Origin: Shimia sp. R9_2
Lineage (GTDB): Bacteria > Pseudomonadota > Alphaproteobacteria > Rhodobacterales > Rhodobacteraceae
Reading direction: 5' to 3'
DNA length: 64,000 bases
Assembly (NCBI RefSeq): GCF_017743735.1
Contig: NZ_JAGHRO010000003.1
Location: forward strand, 418,897-482,896
Made by a program: the position numbers and the translations under genes. Shown here piece after piece: positions 56,391-64,000 of the stretch (its first letter is position 1; the number at the start of each line of letters is the position of its first letter). The notes under the pieces were generated by a model. The model had not been told where the DNA came from. It made no database searches and was given only the letters and a program-made list of their open reading frames with translations.

Positions 56391-57773
56391 ATGAAAAATC
56401 TTTTTGCCTTCGCGGCGGTCGCGACTACCTGCATTTATTCGGTTTTCCCTCAAGATGCCCGCGCTGAAACGCTGGTAGATGCGGTCTACAATGCCGTGTC
56501 AAACAGCGAAGCCCGCAAGGCGGCCATTTCCGGGATTGAAGCCCAAGGGCGCATGATCACTATCGCCCAAGGCGACAAGCGTGCACAGGTCAATTTGTTT
56601 GGCAGCGTGGCGGCCGAATGGGTCGATGACCCCACGCTGGATGCCGCGGACAATCGGGACACAAAATTCGCGCGCATCATCGGCGTAGATGTTCAAGTCA
56701 ATCTGCTCGATGGCATGCGCGCCATGAACCGGATCTACCGCGAAGCGACCTTACTGGATGCGGAGATCATACGCCTGTCCGATGCGACCGAGACTTTGGC
56801 GTTGAATGCGATCCAAGCCTATATCGACGTGGTACGGCACAGAAATATCGTTGAGGCGTCGCGACGCAATCTGGCGCGCCACGGCGAAATCTCTCGGCAG
56901 GTCGCGGAACAAGTCGATGCCGGGAAACTGTCCGAAGCAGATCGTTTTCGTGCCAATGACAAGTTGCTGGCCGCCCAACTCGCGCTTGCAGAGTCTGAGG
57001 CACAACTCGGCGATGCGGACTCCCAGTTCGAGTTGGTGACCGGCAAACGGCCGACATCAACTTTGTCGCGTGCCTTCCATATGCACACGCCGCCCTCCGG
57101 CGAGGCGGTTGAAACCGCCGCTGTCACCAACAGTTTTCAGATGCGTCTGGCACAGACCGATATTCAGGCCCAAACCTATCAGGGCGCAATTGACGAAGCT
57201 GATTGGAAACCCCGCTTAGACGCCTTTGTCGGCGCCGACATTGGTCAAAACCAAGAGGGTGCACGTGGAACGGATTCGACAATAGCTGCCGGAGTGCGGC
57301 TGAACTGGACCCTCTATAAGGGCAACACCAGAGAGGCCACGCGCGCCCGTAACCGCGATTTGCTCATCCGGGCCCACTACCGCTTAAAGCAGGTGGAAAA
57401 TGAAGTCCGCGATTTTGCACGGCGCGCCTGGAATTCCTACGATTCAGCTCGTGAACGCAAACTTCTGTTAGATCGCTCCGTCTCAACCAACGAATTGATT
57501 GTGGAAGCCTTCCGGCAGGAATTTGAAGCTGCCAAACGGCCGCTGCTTCAGGTTCTTGATGCGGAGCGTGCCCTTTTCAACCTTCGCATTCGTCAGATCA
57601 ACGCCTCTGCTGCGCATCACTATCAAGGCTATCGCGTGCTCGCAGCGCAAAGCAAACTCTCCGATCATTTTGGTCTTACCAAAGAAGGGCGTGCGCTCAA
57701 CGCGGACTTCGAAGATCGCGTCAAATCCGCGCCAATGGATCGGTTTGACGTCTCTGCCCCTGCCCTTGAGTAG
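56391..57773 (+). CDS. TolC-family outer membrane efflux protein (LapE-like)
   Basis: A 460-residue outer membrane channel protein with a signal peptide (ending DARAE) and the two-fold repeated coiled-coil layout of TolC: an N-terminal ALNAIQAYIDVVRHRNIVEASRRNLARHGEISRQVAEQVDAGKLSEADRFRANDKLLAAQLALAESEAQLGDA and a C-terminal counterpart RNRDLLIRAHYRLKQVENEVRDFARRAWNSYDSARER. The DAGKLSEAD and FRQEFEAAKRPLLQVLDAER segments match type I secretion partners of large adhesins. It heads the LapE-LapB-LapC-like operon, 11 bases before the ABC gene. Confidence 0.92.
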   Translation: MKNLFAFAAVATTCIYSVFPQDARAETLVDAVYNAVSNSEARKAAISGIEAQGRMITIAQGDKRAQVNLFGSVAAEWVDDPTLDAADNRDTKFARIIGVDVQVNLLDGMRAMNRIYREATLLDAEIIRLSDATETLALNAIQAYIDVVRHRNIVEASRRNLARHGEISRQVAEQVDAGKLSEADRFRANDKLLAAQLALAESEAQLGDADSQFELVTGKRPTSTLSRAFHMHTPPSGEAVETAAVTNSFQMRLAQTDIQAQTYQGAIDEADWKPRLDAFVGADIGQNQEGARGTDSTIAAGVRLNWTLYKGNTREATRARNRDLLIRAHYRLKQVENEVRDFARRAWNSYDSARERKLLLDRSVSTNELIVEAFRQEFEAAKRPLLQVLDAERALFNLRIRQINASAAHHYQGYRVLAAQSKLSDHFGLTKEGRALNADFEDRVKSAPMDRFDVSAPALE

Positions 57774-57784
57774 AGCCCGTCGCA

Positions 57785-59962
57785 GTGGCTGACCCTGATC
57801 TTTACACCCCTTCCAATGAACTTCGCAGCGCGCTTGACGTCGTGTCTTGGCTGGCGCGCTATCATGGTCGACCGTTTGTTAAAACCGGTGTGACCGGGCG
57901 CCTACCTGAGGGGTTCGAAACGGATGGCGCCTCCGGATTGATACGCGCGCTCGACGTGGTCGGCCTCAAGGCCAAAAAAGTGAAACGCAGCCTAGCGCAG
58001 CTTGATCGCGGCAGCTTACCCGCCGTGCTTATTTCCAAGTCACCGGCCCCGAAAATCCTTGTGGGACTGGATGACAAAGCGCGAACCGCCTCAATCGTTG
58101 ATCCTACTACAAACGAAAGTGATGAGGTCCCGACCCGTTCTCTTTCTCGCCAGATAACCGGTGAGGTTCTGTTGGTTGCGTCAAAGGAAGCTTCGACCTC
58201 CTCACGTCTCAGCCCGGATGCACAAAAGATCGCCCCAAATGGTGGGCATTGGCTCTGGTCAGAACTGGCCCGCCACAAATCTGCATGGTTGCAAGTGTTT
58301 CTGGCGGCCTTTGGCGTCAACTTGGCTGGGCTAGCTCTGCCGATTTTTGTGATGAATGTCTTTGATCGCGTGATCCCAAACCTTGCGTTTGTCACTTTGA
58401 TCACCCTTGCGATTGGGGTCGGGCTGGCGCTCGGGCTGGATCTCTTATTGCGGCTCCTGCGTAGCGCAATCATTCAAAGAGTGTCGCGCAGAGCCGACTT
58501 AGCCTTGGCCTCCCGCCTGTTTCAAATGGCGCTTGCGCAGAAAATTCTGGCCCGCAAAGGCGGTGCAACCGGCGCAATCACAAATTTGCGCGACTTTGAA
58601 GTGGTGCGGGATTTCTTCACCTCCTCTACCTTGATCGCGCTCATTGATCTTGCTTTTGTCGGCATCTTTCTAACGGTTCTCACTATGATTGTGGGTCCGC
58701 TTGCCTGGATACCAATCGCAGCTATCCCAGTGATGATCGCCATTGCAGTTCTGGCGCAGGTGCCAATTGCCAGATCCGCGCGACAGGCGCAGCAAATGAC
58801 CGTGAAACGCAACCAGGTTTTGATAGAAGCACTGACCGGACTGGAAACCGTCAAGAGCGTCGGCGCAGAGCCAGTGTTGTTACGCGAGTGGGAGAACGCG
58901 GTGGCAGCATCGTCGCGGGTAACGGCCCAAACCCGAAACTGGGCGAACTTCACAGGATCAGCCACGGTTCTTGTGCAACAGGCCGTCAGCGCGGGGATCA
59001 TTTGTCTGGGGGTGTTTCTGGTGTCCAAAGGAACCGTCACCATTGGGGCCCTGATTGCGGCCAACATTATGGCAGGCCGTATCCTTGCACCGCTTGCAGG
59101 TATCACGCAGACCATCTTCAGGGCCAACTTTGCGATCTGGTCCATGAGGTCGATTTCACGCTTCGTGGAAACAGAAATCGAGCAACGCGAAGCCTTGCGC
59201 AGCGATCTACAAGTCAGAGAAGGCAAGATCGAATTGCGTGAAATAAAATTCACCTATCCCGACATGCAAACTCCAGCGATTTCTGGCGTATCTGCGTTTT
59301 TCGAACCCGGCAGCACAACCGCCTTACTGGGGCGGATCGGTTCGGGGAAGTCTACACTCGGCAAGCTGATCAACGGTCTCTACCAGCCCCAAGAAGGCAC
59401 TTTGTTGATCGATGGTCATGAAATCGCGCAGTTTGAACCCGCAGCCGTCCGCGCGGGCGTAGGCTATCTGCCTCAGGATCCGCTTCTGTTTACAGGCACC
59501 ATCCGCGAAAACATCACGCTGGGTGTGCCGGATGCCACAGATGCCGAAATTATGAGAGCATTACATTTGGCGGGGCTCGATTCCTTTGTTGCAGGTCTAC
59601 CTGAAGGGTTAGAGTACTTCGCGGGGGAAAGAGGTGAACGGCTTTCTGGAGGGCAAAGGCAGGCCCTGTCTCTGGCGCGCCTTTTGCTTCGTCGACCGAA
59701 GTTCATCTTCCTTGATGAACCAACCAACGCAATGGATCATCAAAGCGAAGCTCTAGCAATTGAGCGGCTGCGTCTGTTGCAAAAAGAAGGTGTGGGCATG
59801 ATTTTATCCACGCACCGGATGTCTCTTGCAGCGCTCGCAGATCGTTTCATAGTGATCGAACAGGGCCGCAAGGTGCTTGATGGACCACGCGCCGAGGTAA
59901 TGCATCAACTGTCACAAACAACTTCTGCCGAGCGACAGATAGAACATAAGGCAGCCGAGTGA
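57785..59962 (+). CDS. Type I secretion ABC transporter with inactive C39-like domain (LapB-like)
   Basis: A 725-residue inner-membrane exporter. Residues 1 to about 135 form a C39-like domain lacking the catalytic Cys, as in LapB/HlyB-type systems for RTX adhesins. Five or six membrane helices follow (about residues 165-430). The ATPase has Walker A GRIGSGKST (about 516), signature LSGGQRQAL (about 620), Walker B FIFLDEPTNAMD and the H-loop STHRM. The start is GTG at 57785. Its stop shares one base with the next start. Confidence 0.95.
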   Translation: MADPDLYTPSNELRSALDVVSWLARYHGRPFVKTGVTGRLPEGFETDGASGLIRALDVVGLKAKKVKRSLAQLDRGSLPAVLISKSPAPKILVGLDDKARTASIVDPTTNESDEVPTRSLSRQITGEVLLVASKEASTSSRLSPDAQKIAPNGGHWLWSELARHKSAWLQVFLAAFGVNLAGLALPIFVMNVFDRVIPNLAFVTLITLAIGVGLALGLDLLLRLLRSAIIQRVSRRADLALASRLFQMALAQKILARKGGATGAITNLRDFEVVRDFFTSSTLIALIDLAFVGIFLTVLTMIVGPLAWIPIAAIPVMIAIAVLAQVPIARSARQAQQMTVKRNQVLIEALTGLETVKSVGAEPVLLREWENAVAASSRVTAQTRNWANFTGSATVLVQQAVSAGIICLGVFLVSKGTVTIGALIAANIMAGRILAPLAGITQTIFRANFAIWSMRSISRFVETEIEQREALRSDLQVREGKIELREIKFTYPDMQTPAISGVSAFFEPGSTTALLGRIGSGKSTLGKLINGLYQPQEGTLLIDGHEIAQFEPAAVRAGVGYLPQDPLLFTGTIRENITLGVPDATDAEIMRALHLAGLDSFVAGLPEGLEYFAGERGERLSGGQRQALSLARLLLRRPKFIFLDEPTNAMDHQSEALAIERLRLLQKEGVGMILSTHRMSLAALADRFIVIEQGRKVLDGPRAEVMHQLSQTTSAERQIEHKAAE

Positions 59963-61275
59963 TGTTTTCCATGCGGATAGAAGACGAAGAATTCGTCAAT
60001 CGCCCGGGAGGCCAGGACGCAGGAAAAGGGCTTTGGGTCTTGCTGCTGTTTGTGATCGCCCTCATTGTAGGGTTCGTGTTTTGGGCAGCAACCTTCGAAA
60101 TCGAAGAAGTGACCCGAGCTTCTGGCCGCGTTGTACCCAGCTCCCAAGTTCAAACAGTGCAAGCTCCCGAAGGAGGTATTGTGTCTGCAATCCATATCTC
60201 AGAAGGAGATGTGGTCGAGCCTGGTCAGGTGCTCTTTCAGATCGACGATACTACCGTGCAATCCAATCTTGGTGAATTGGAACAACGTTATCAGGCTTTA
60301 TCCGCTGAACTTGTGCGGCTCAGAGCGGAAGCCGAAGGGACAGATACGCTTGTATTCCCGCCGGAACAGAACTGGAATGACAGGCTCATCGCGGCAGAAA
60401 TAGCCGTGTTTGACACCCGGCGAAGCCAACTGGATCTGGAGATCAGCGTTTTGCAAGATCGCCTGTTACAGCGGGAAGCCGAGCTTGTGGAACTGACCGC
60501 AAAACGCGCGCGCCTTGAAGCGGTCGCCGCCCCCCTTCGGCGGGAAGTCCAAATCTCTGAAGGCCTCTTTGCAAGCGGATCGGTCCCCGAGATCGAATTA
60601 CTTCGCCTTCGAGGGCAGCTGGCAGAAATCGAAGGCGACATCACCGTCTCAGAGGCCACCGAACTCCGTGTCCGCGCGAGCATTGCCGAAACCGAAAAAC
60701 AGATCGGCTCTGCCCAATCATCCTATGGTCTCACAGCGCGGGAGCGTATCTCGGTGGTGCTTGGAGATCTGGCAGTGGTCGAGGAAACACTGACCGCCGC
60801 GAGAGATCGGGTCTCGCGCACAGACTTGCGTGCGCCTGTTCGTGGAACTGTCAATCGGATTTCAGTCACAAATGTCGGGAGTGTCGTCCAACCCGCGATG
60901 ACACTGGCTGAAATTGTTCCTCTGGATGACACGCTGCTGATTGAGGCAGAGGTTAGCCCACGAGATCTGGCCTTTGTCCGGGTTGGGGCAGATGCGTCCG
61001 TCAAGATCACGGCCTATGACTATCTGCGCTATGGTGACCTCCCTGCCCAAGTAGAACGCATCGGCGCGGATGCGCTCAACAACGCTGACGGCGTGCCCTA
61101 TTTTCAAGTCATGCTACGCACCGAACAAACCTCATTGGAAGGTGACAACGGGGCGCTCGACATCTCTTCGGGAATGGTTGCAAGCATCGATATACAAAGC
61201 GGCCGCAAAACGGTGCTCGAGTATCTTATTCGCCCTGTATTACGCGCCCAGCACGAGGCTTTGCGCGAACGCTAG
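59962..61275 (+). CDS. HlyD-family membrane fusion protein (LapC-like)
   Basis: A 437-residue periplasmic adaptor with an N-terminal membrane anchor at about residues 25-45 (GLWVLLLFVIALIVGFVFWAA), a lipoyl half (VQTVQAPEGGIVSAIHISEGDVVEPGQVLFQIDD), a long coiled coil at about 100-270, and a C-terminal barrel and lipoyl half closing with YFQVMLRTEQ and SGMVASIDIQSGRKTVLEYLI. It links the LapB-like exporter to the TolC-like channel. TGATG overlap with the exporter gene implies coupling. ATG 59962 is taken; a GTG three bases upstream is an alternative. Confidence 0.95.
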   Translation: MFSMRIEDEEFVNRPGGQDAGKGLWVLLLFVIALIVGFVFWAATFEIEEVTRASGRVVPSSQVQTVQAPEGGIVSAIHISEGDVVEPGQVLFQIDDTTVQSNLGELEQRYQALSAELVRLRAEAEGTDTLVFPPEQNWNDRLIAAEIAVFDTRRSQLDLEISVLQDRLLQREAELVELTAKRARLEAVAAPLRREVQISEGLFASGSVPEIELLRLRGQLAEIEGDITVSEATELRVRASIAETEKQIGSAQSSYGLTARERISVVLGDLAVVEETLTAARDRVSRTDLRAPVRGTVNRISVTNVGSVVQPAMTLAEIVPLDDTLLIEAEVSPRDLAFVRVGADASVKITAYDYLRYGDLPAQVERIGADALNNADGVPYFQVMLRTEQTSLEGDNGALDISSGMVASIDIQSGRKTVLEYLIRPVLRAQHEALRER

Positions 61276-61490
61276 CAAGACAGATACCGGCCAGAGGTCT
61301 AGGCGAGATCTGTCGCACCAGATGAAATCTCAAAACATAACAGTTACTTAAATCAGCCTCACATCTAAATTGTGGCATTTATTTACAATTTGATTTAATT
61401 TTCTCTCCAATTGTTTTTAGAGCCGCCTGGCGTTTCACGCCTCAATATTCGCGGACGTGTTTTTGTATCGGTTGTTCCTGGGGACTGCCC

Positions 61491-64000
61491 ATGAGTATTA
61501 GTAAGTTCGACCGCCCTGATAGCGGCGAAAACGAGTTTGTGGTTGTGGCGGATGGGTCAGAGGTTCTGACCCCGAATGTTGAAGCCCTCTTTCAAGGCGA
61601 CTACGCCAAGGACGGCCAAGACCTTGTCATCTCTTTTGATGGCGCAGAAACACTGCGGGTCGCTGGGTACTTTACTTTCGCCTCTCCTGCAGCGCTGATC
61701 GCCCCCAATGGTGCGAAAATCCAGGGCGCAGATGTGGCTCGGATCGCTGGAGCCGGTATCGATACGCGCACAGCAGCGTTAAAGACCGAAGCGACTTTCC
61801 AACAAACAGATATCACGCAATCAGATATCGTTCCTGTTCAAGCGCAAGCGTCATCTGACGCCATCGGACAAGTTGATACGATTGAAGGCGTGGTGACGGT
61901 CACCCGCGCAGACGGCTCTACCGTCCGGCTGAATGACGGCGCTTTGGTTTTTCAAAACGATGTGATCCAGACCGGCGCTGGCAGCACGGTATCTTTGGTA
62001 TTTATCGACGGAACGATTTTTACCTTGGCGCAAGACAGCCGTATGATTTTGGACGAGCTGATCTATGATCCTGACGGCTCAGACAATTCCGCAGCGTTTA
62101 ATCTGATACAGGGCGGCTTTGTTTTTGTGGCTGGACAAGTTGCCAAAATCGGCGACATGGAGGTGAACACACCCACTTCCACAATCGGCATCAGAGGCAC
62201 AACTGTGGAAGTGCGCATCGTGGTGGTCAACGGTGTGACAGAAGTTGTCGTCTCTCTCTTGCCAGACTGGCCAGACGGCGCTCTCGGCAGCATAGATTTG
62301 TTTGATCAGAACGGGAATTTTGTCTCTTCCCTTTCCGACCCAGAAACCAGCTGGATTGTATCCCCCGTCGATGGCGAAACGCGCCCAGTGCCACGTGCCC
62401 AGGTGGTTCAAGCGGACTCGGAGGCGCTACAAGTCCAAACCAATGAGGTGACAGAACGCGCCGAACTACGTCTGGAGAACAGCGGAAGCTACATAGACTT
62501 TGACGGAACAGGCACGGGCGAAGCAGGGCCTGACGGCGGCGGACAGGCAGCCCCCGGCGACGCCCCCCCTGCCCCGGCTCCCACGCCTCAAGATGGTGGC
62601 GGTGGTCAAGATGCAGCACCACCCCAGGATCAAGGACAAGTCCCTGGTGACCCCGAAGGCGAAGAGACAGTCCCTCAAACTCCCAATGACGCGGAAATTC
62701 AGGGCGAAGACGACGCCTCGCTTCAACAAGACGGCCAGGAGCAATTTGCGGCGGTCGCGCCTTCCGAAGTCGACAACTCCGAGACCTCAGCAGAAAGCGT
62801 CGCCGCTCTTGCCCTTGCGCAACTAGACGCCGACGGCGGGGATCTTGGGCTTGAAGGCGTAACCAATTTGGTTGCTGGCGAGGACGGCTTAGACACAGGC
62901 TCCCTTGGCACTGCTGATCCGGGGCTTGGTCCGGGTACAGAACCCGCTGACACCGGAACCTTTTCTTCCGATCCAGGTCTTGGTGACACCACAAGTGGTG
63001 AGTCTTTCACGCAAGTTGGTGCGCCTGAGGCACAAACAACGCCCGCACCACCCCCTCCGCCAACAAACTCTCCAGTTAATGACGCTTCTTCAGGTCAAGA
63101 CGGAGGATCCTCTTCATCTGGTGGCACCGAAAGCGCAGAGCTAGCGACCGAAAATACCAATTCTGAGCTGGCTGAAGATACCTCGATGTCACTGAATCTC
63201 GCTAGTGCGGTCAGTGGTGCCAATGGCTCAACGCTCTCCTTCACCGCAACAAGTGCCCCCTCAAACGGCGTTGCGACCCTGCTGACAAACGGGGATGTGA
63301 CCTACACGCCAAATGCCGATTTCGCAGGCACCGACAGCTTTACCTACAATGTGGAGAACGAACAGGGCGACAGCACGTCCGGAACGGTGACCTTTTCGAT
63401 CACCCCCGTCAACGATGCGCCGATTGCAGCAGACGACAGCGGATTATCCACTGCGTATAATATGCCCTTGGCGATCGACATGTCCGCACTTTTGGCCAAT
63501 GACACCGATGGTGATCCAGAAACTGTGCAGCCCCTCACAATGCTTTCGGTTGGCTCTGCGGTAGGAGGCACAGCTGAGCTCTCAACAAGTGCTGTAACCT
63601 TCACGCCAGACGCAAATTTTAGCGGGCAAGCCAGCTTCACGTATGAAGTTTCTGATGGTGCCGGCGGGCTAGCTACGGCAACAGTGCTCATCGAGGTCTC
63701 TGAAAACACGCCCCCCATCGCCGCAAACGACGCCATTAGTACCTTCGAGGACAGCGCATCCACAATTGATCTGCTGCAAAACGCTTTAGACGCTGACGGT
63801 CATGCTGTTTCATTGGCAGCGGTTGAGCAACCTTCCAACGGCACTGTGGATTTGACGATTTCTGGAGAGGTCATCTACACGCCCGATGCGGATTTTTCCG
63901 GGAGTGACAGCTTCAGCTACACCATTGATGACGGCAATGGCGGGCAGGACACCGGCACCATCACCATCACGGTCGCCGCAGTCAATGATGCCCCCGCCAC
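61491..64000 (+). CDS. Giant adhesin with FecR-like domain and cadherin-like repeats, partial
   Basis: An open reading frame of at least 836 codons that runs off the window. Residues about 122-245 form a FecR-like beta domain (VVTVTRADGSTVRLNDGALVFQNDVIQTGAG, then LAQDSRMILDELIYDP and NTPTSTIGIRGTTVEV). An acidic, Pro/Gly/Gln-rich linker of roughly 230 residues follows (330-560). From about 550 there are tandem repeats of about 95-100 residues with the pattern VNDAP.AADD and YTPDADFSGSDSFSY, a cadherin-like/VCBS-type domain. At least three copies are seen. The exporter genes immediately upstream suggest it is the cargo of a type I secretion system. There is no signal peptide, as expected. No LapG-type cleavage motif is obvious. 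Confidence 0.85.
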   Translation, partial: MSISKFDRPDSGENEFVVVADGSEVLTPNVEALFQGDYAKDGQDLVISFDGAETLRVAGYFTFASPAALIAPNGAKIQGADVARIAGAGIDTRTAALKTEATFQQTDITQSDIVPVQAQASSDAIGQVDTIEGVVTVTRADGSTVRLNDGALVFQNDVIQTGAGSTVSLVFIDGTIFTLAQDSRMILDELIYDPDGSDNSAAFNLIQGGFVFVAGQVAKIGDMEVNTPTSTIGIRGTTVEVRIVVVNGVTEVVVSLLPDWPDGALGSIDLFDQNGNFVSSLSDPETSWIVSPVDGETRPVPRAQVVQADSEALQVQTNEVTERAELRLENSGSYIDFDGTGTGEAGPDGGGQAAPGDAPPAPAPTPQDGGGGQDAAPPQDQGQVPGDPEGEETVPQTPNDAEIQGEDDASLQQDGQEQFAAVAPSEVDNSETSAESVAALALAQLDADGGDLGLEGVTNLVAGEDGLDTGSLGTADPGLGPGTEPADTGTFSSDPGLGDTTSGESFTQVGAPEAQTTPAPPPPPTNSPVNDASSGQDGGSSSSGGTESAELATENTNSELAEDTSMSLNLASAVSGANGSTLSFTATSAPSNGVATLLTNGDVTYTPNADFAGTDSFTYNVENEQGDSTSGTVTFSITPVNDAPIAADDSGLSTAYNMPLAIDMSALLANDTDGDPETVQPLTMLSVGSAVGGTAELSTSAVTFTPDANFSGQASFTYEVSDGAGGLATATVLIEVSENTPPIAANDAISTFEDSASTIDLLQNALDADGHAVSLAAVEQPSNGTVDLTISGEVIYTPDADFSGSDSFSYTIDDGNGGQDTGTITITVAAVNDAPA

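Overview
The window is chromosomal DNA of a marine alphaproteobacterium of the Roseobacter group (Rhodobacteraceae). The evidence is the high-GC, housekeeping-rich, tightly packed gene order, a CckA kinase with a CtrA-type box in front of it, a direct-repeat GTTC-N7-GTTC SOS box at recA, and the zwf-pgl-pgi operon. The species assignment is inference. No insertion sequence, prophage, CRISPR array or replication origin is visible.

Layout. 0-9 kb: SMR efflux protein, typA, a bacterial pentameric ligand-gated ion channel, a class II glutamine amidotransferase, a DUF1330 protein, alaS, a MOSC protein and recA. 9-15 kb: a sulfotransferase, cckA, an RsmB-type rRNA methyltransferase and guaB. 15-26 kb: a membrane protein, a ferredoxin/ASKHA corrinoid-activation protein, a DUF2235 hydrolase, tRNA-Gly(CCC), an enoyl-CoA isomerase-like protein, the zwf-pgl-pgi sugar operon behind a LacI-type palindrome, an orphan radical SAM protein and a frameshifted SYLF lipoprotein-like gene. 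26-44 kb: gyrA, a methyltransferase, a periplasmic ClpP-like/YARHG protein, an M32 carboxypeptidase, ctaA, trmJ, a TfoX-N protein, a ThiE-like protein, psuK-psuG, DUF502 with a possible poly-A slippage site, a TPR protein, an FMN-binding protein, a patatin and a 3-hydroxybutyrate dehydrogenase. 44-50 kb: a YejA-like binding protein, a P450/hydrolase pair, and divergent ccdA and tusA.

50-56 kb is a catabolic-looking cluster: sterol desaturase-superfamily hydroxylase, esterase, acyl-CoA ligase and BASS transporter, divergent from a LysR regulator. Two of its four enzymatic or transport genes are broken (frameshifted esterase, nonsense codon in the transporter). 56-64 kb is a LapE/LapB/LapC-like type I secretion operon followed by the start of a giant adhesin with a FecR-like domain and cadherin-like repeats, cut by the window end.

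Best leads: the FecR-containing adhesin with its exporter; the decaying hydroxylase-ligase-transporter cluster; the poly-A junction after DUF502; a candidate small RNA ending at an orphan terminator near 44.0 kb; a nested palindromic element at 50.0-50.1 kb; the CtrA-type box before cckA; and the ligand-gated channel, whose pore entrance has arginines where the prokaryotic cation channel GLIC has glutamate. I found no clear case of an entirely new multi-gene system. Three genes carry single-base lesions, so read accuracy should be confirmed before any of them is called a true pseudogene.
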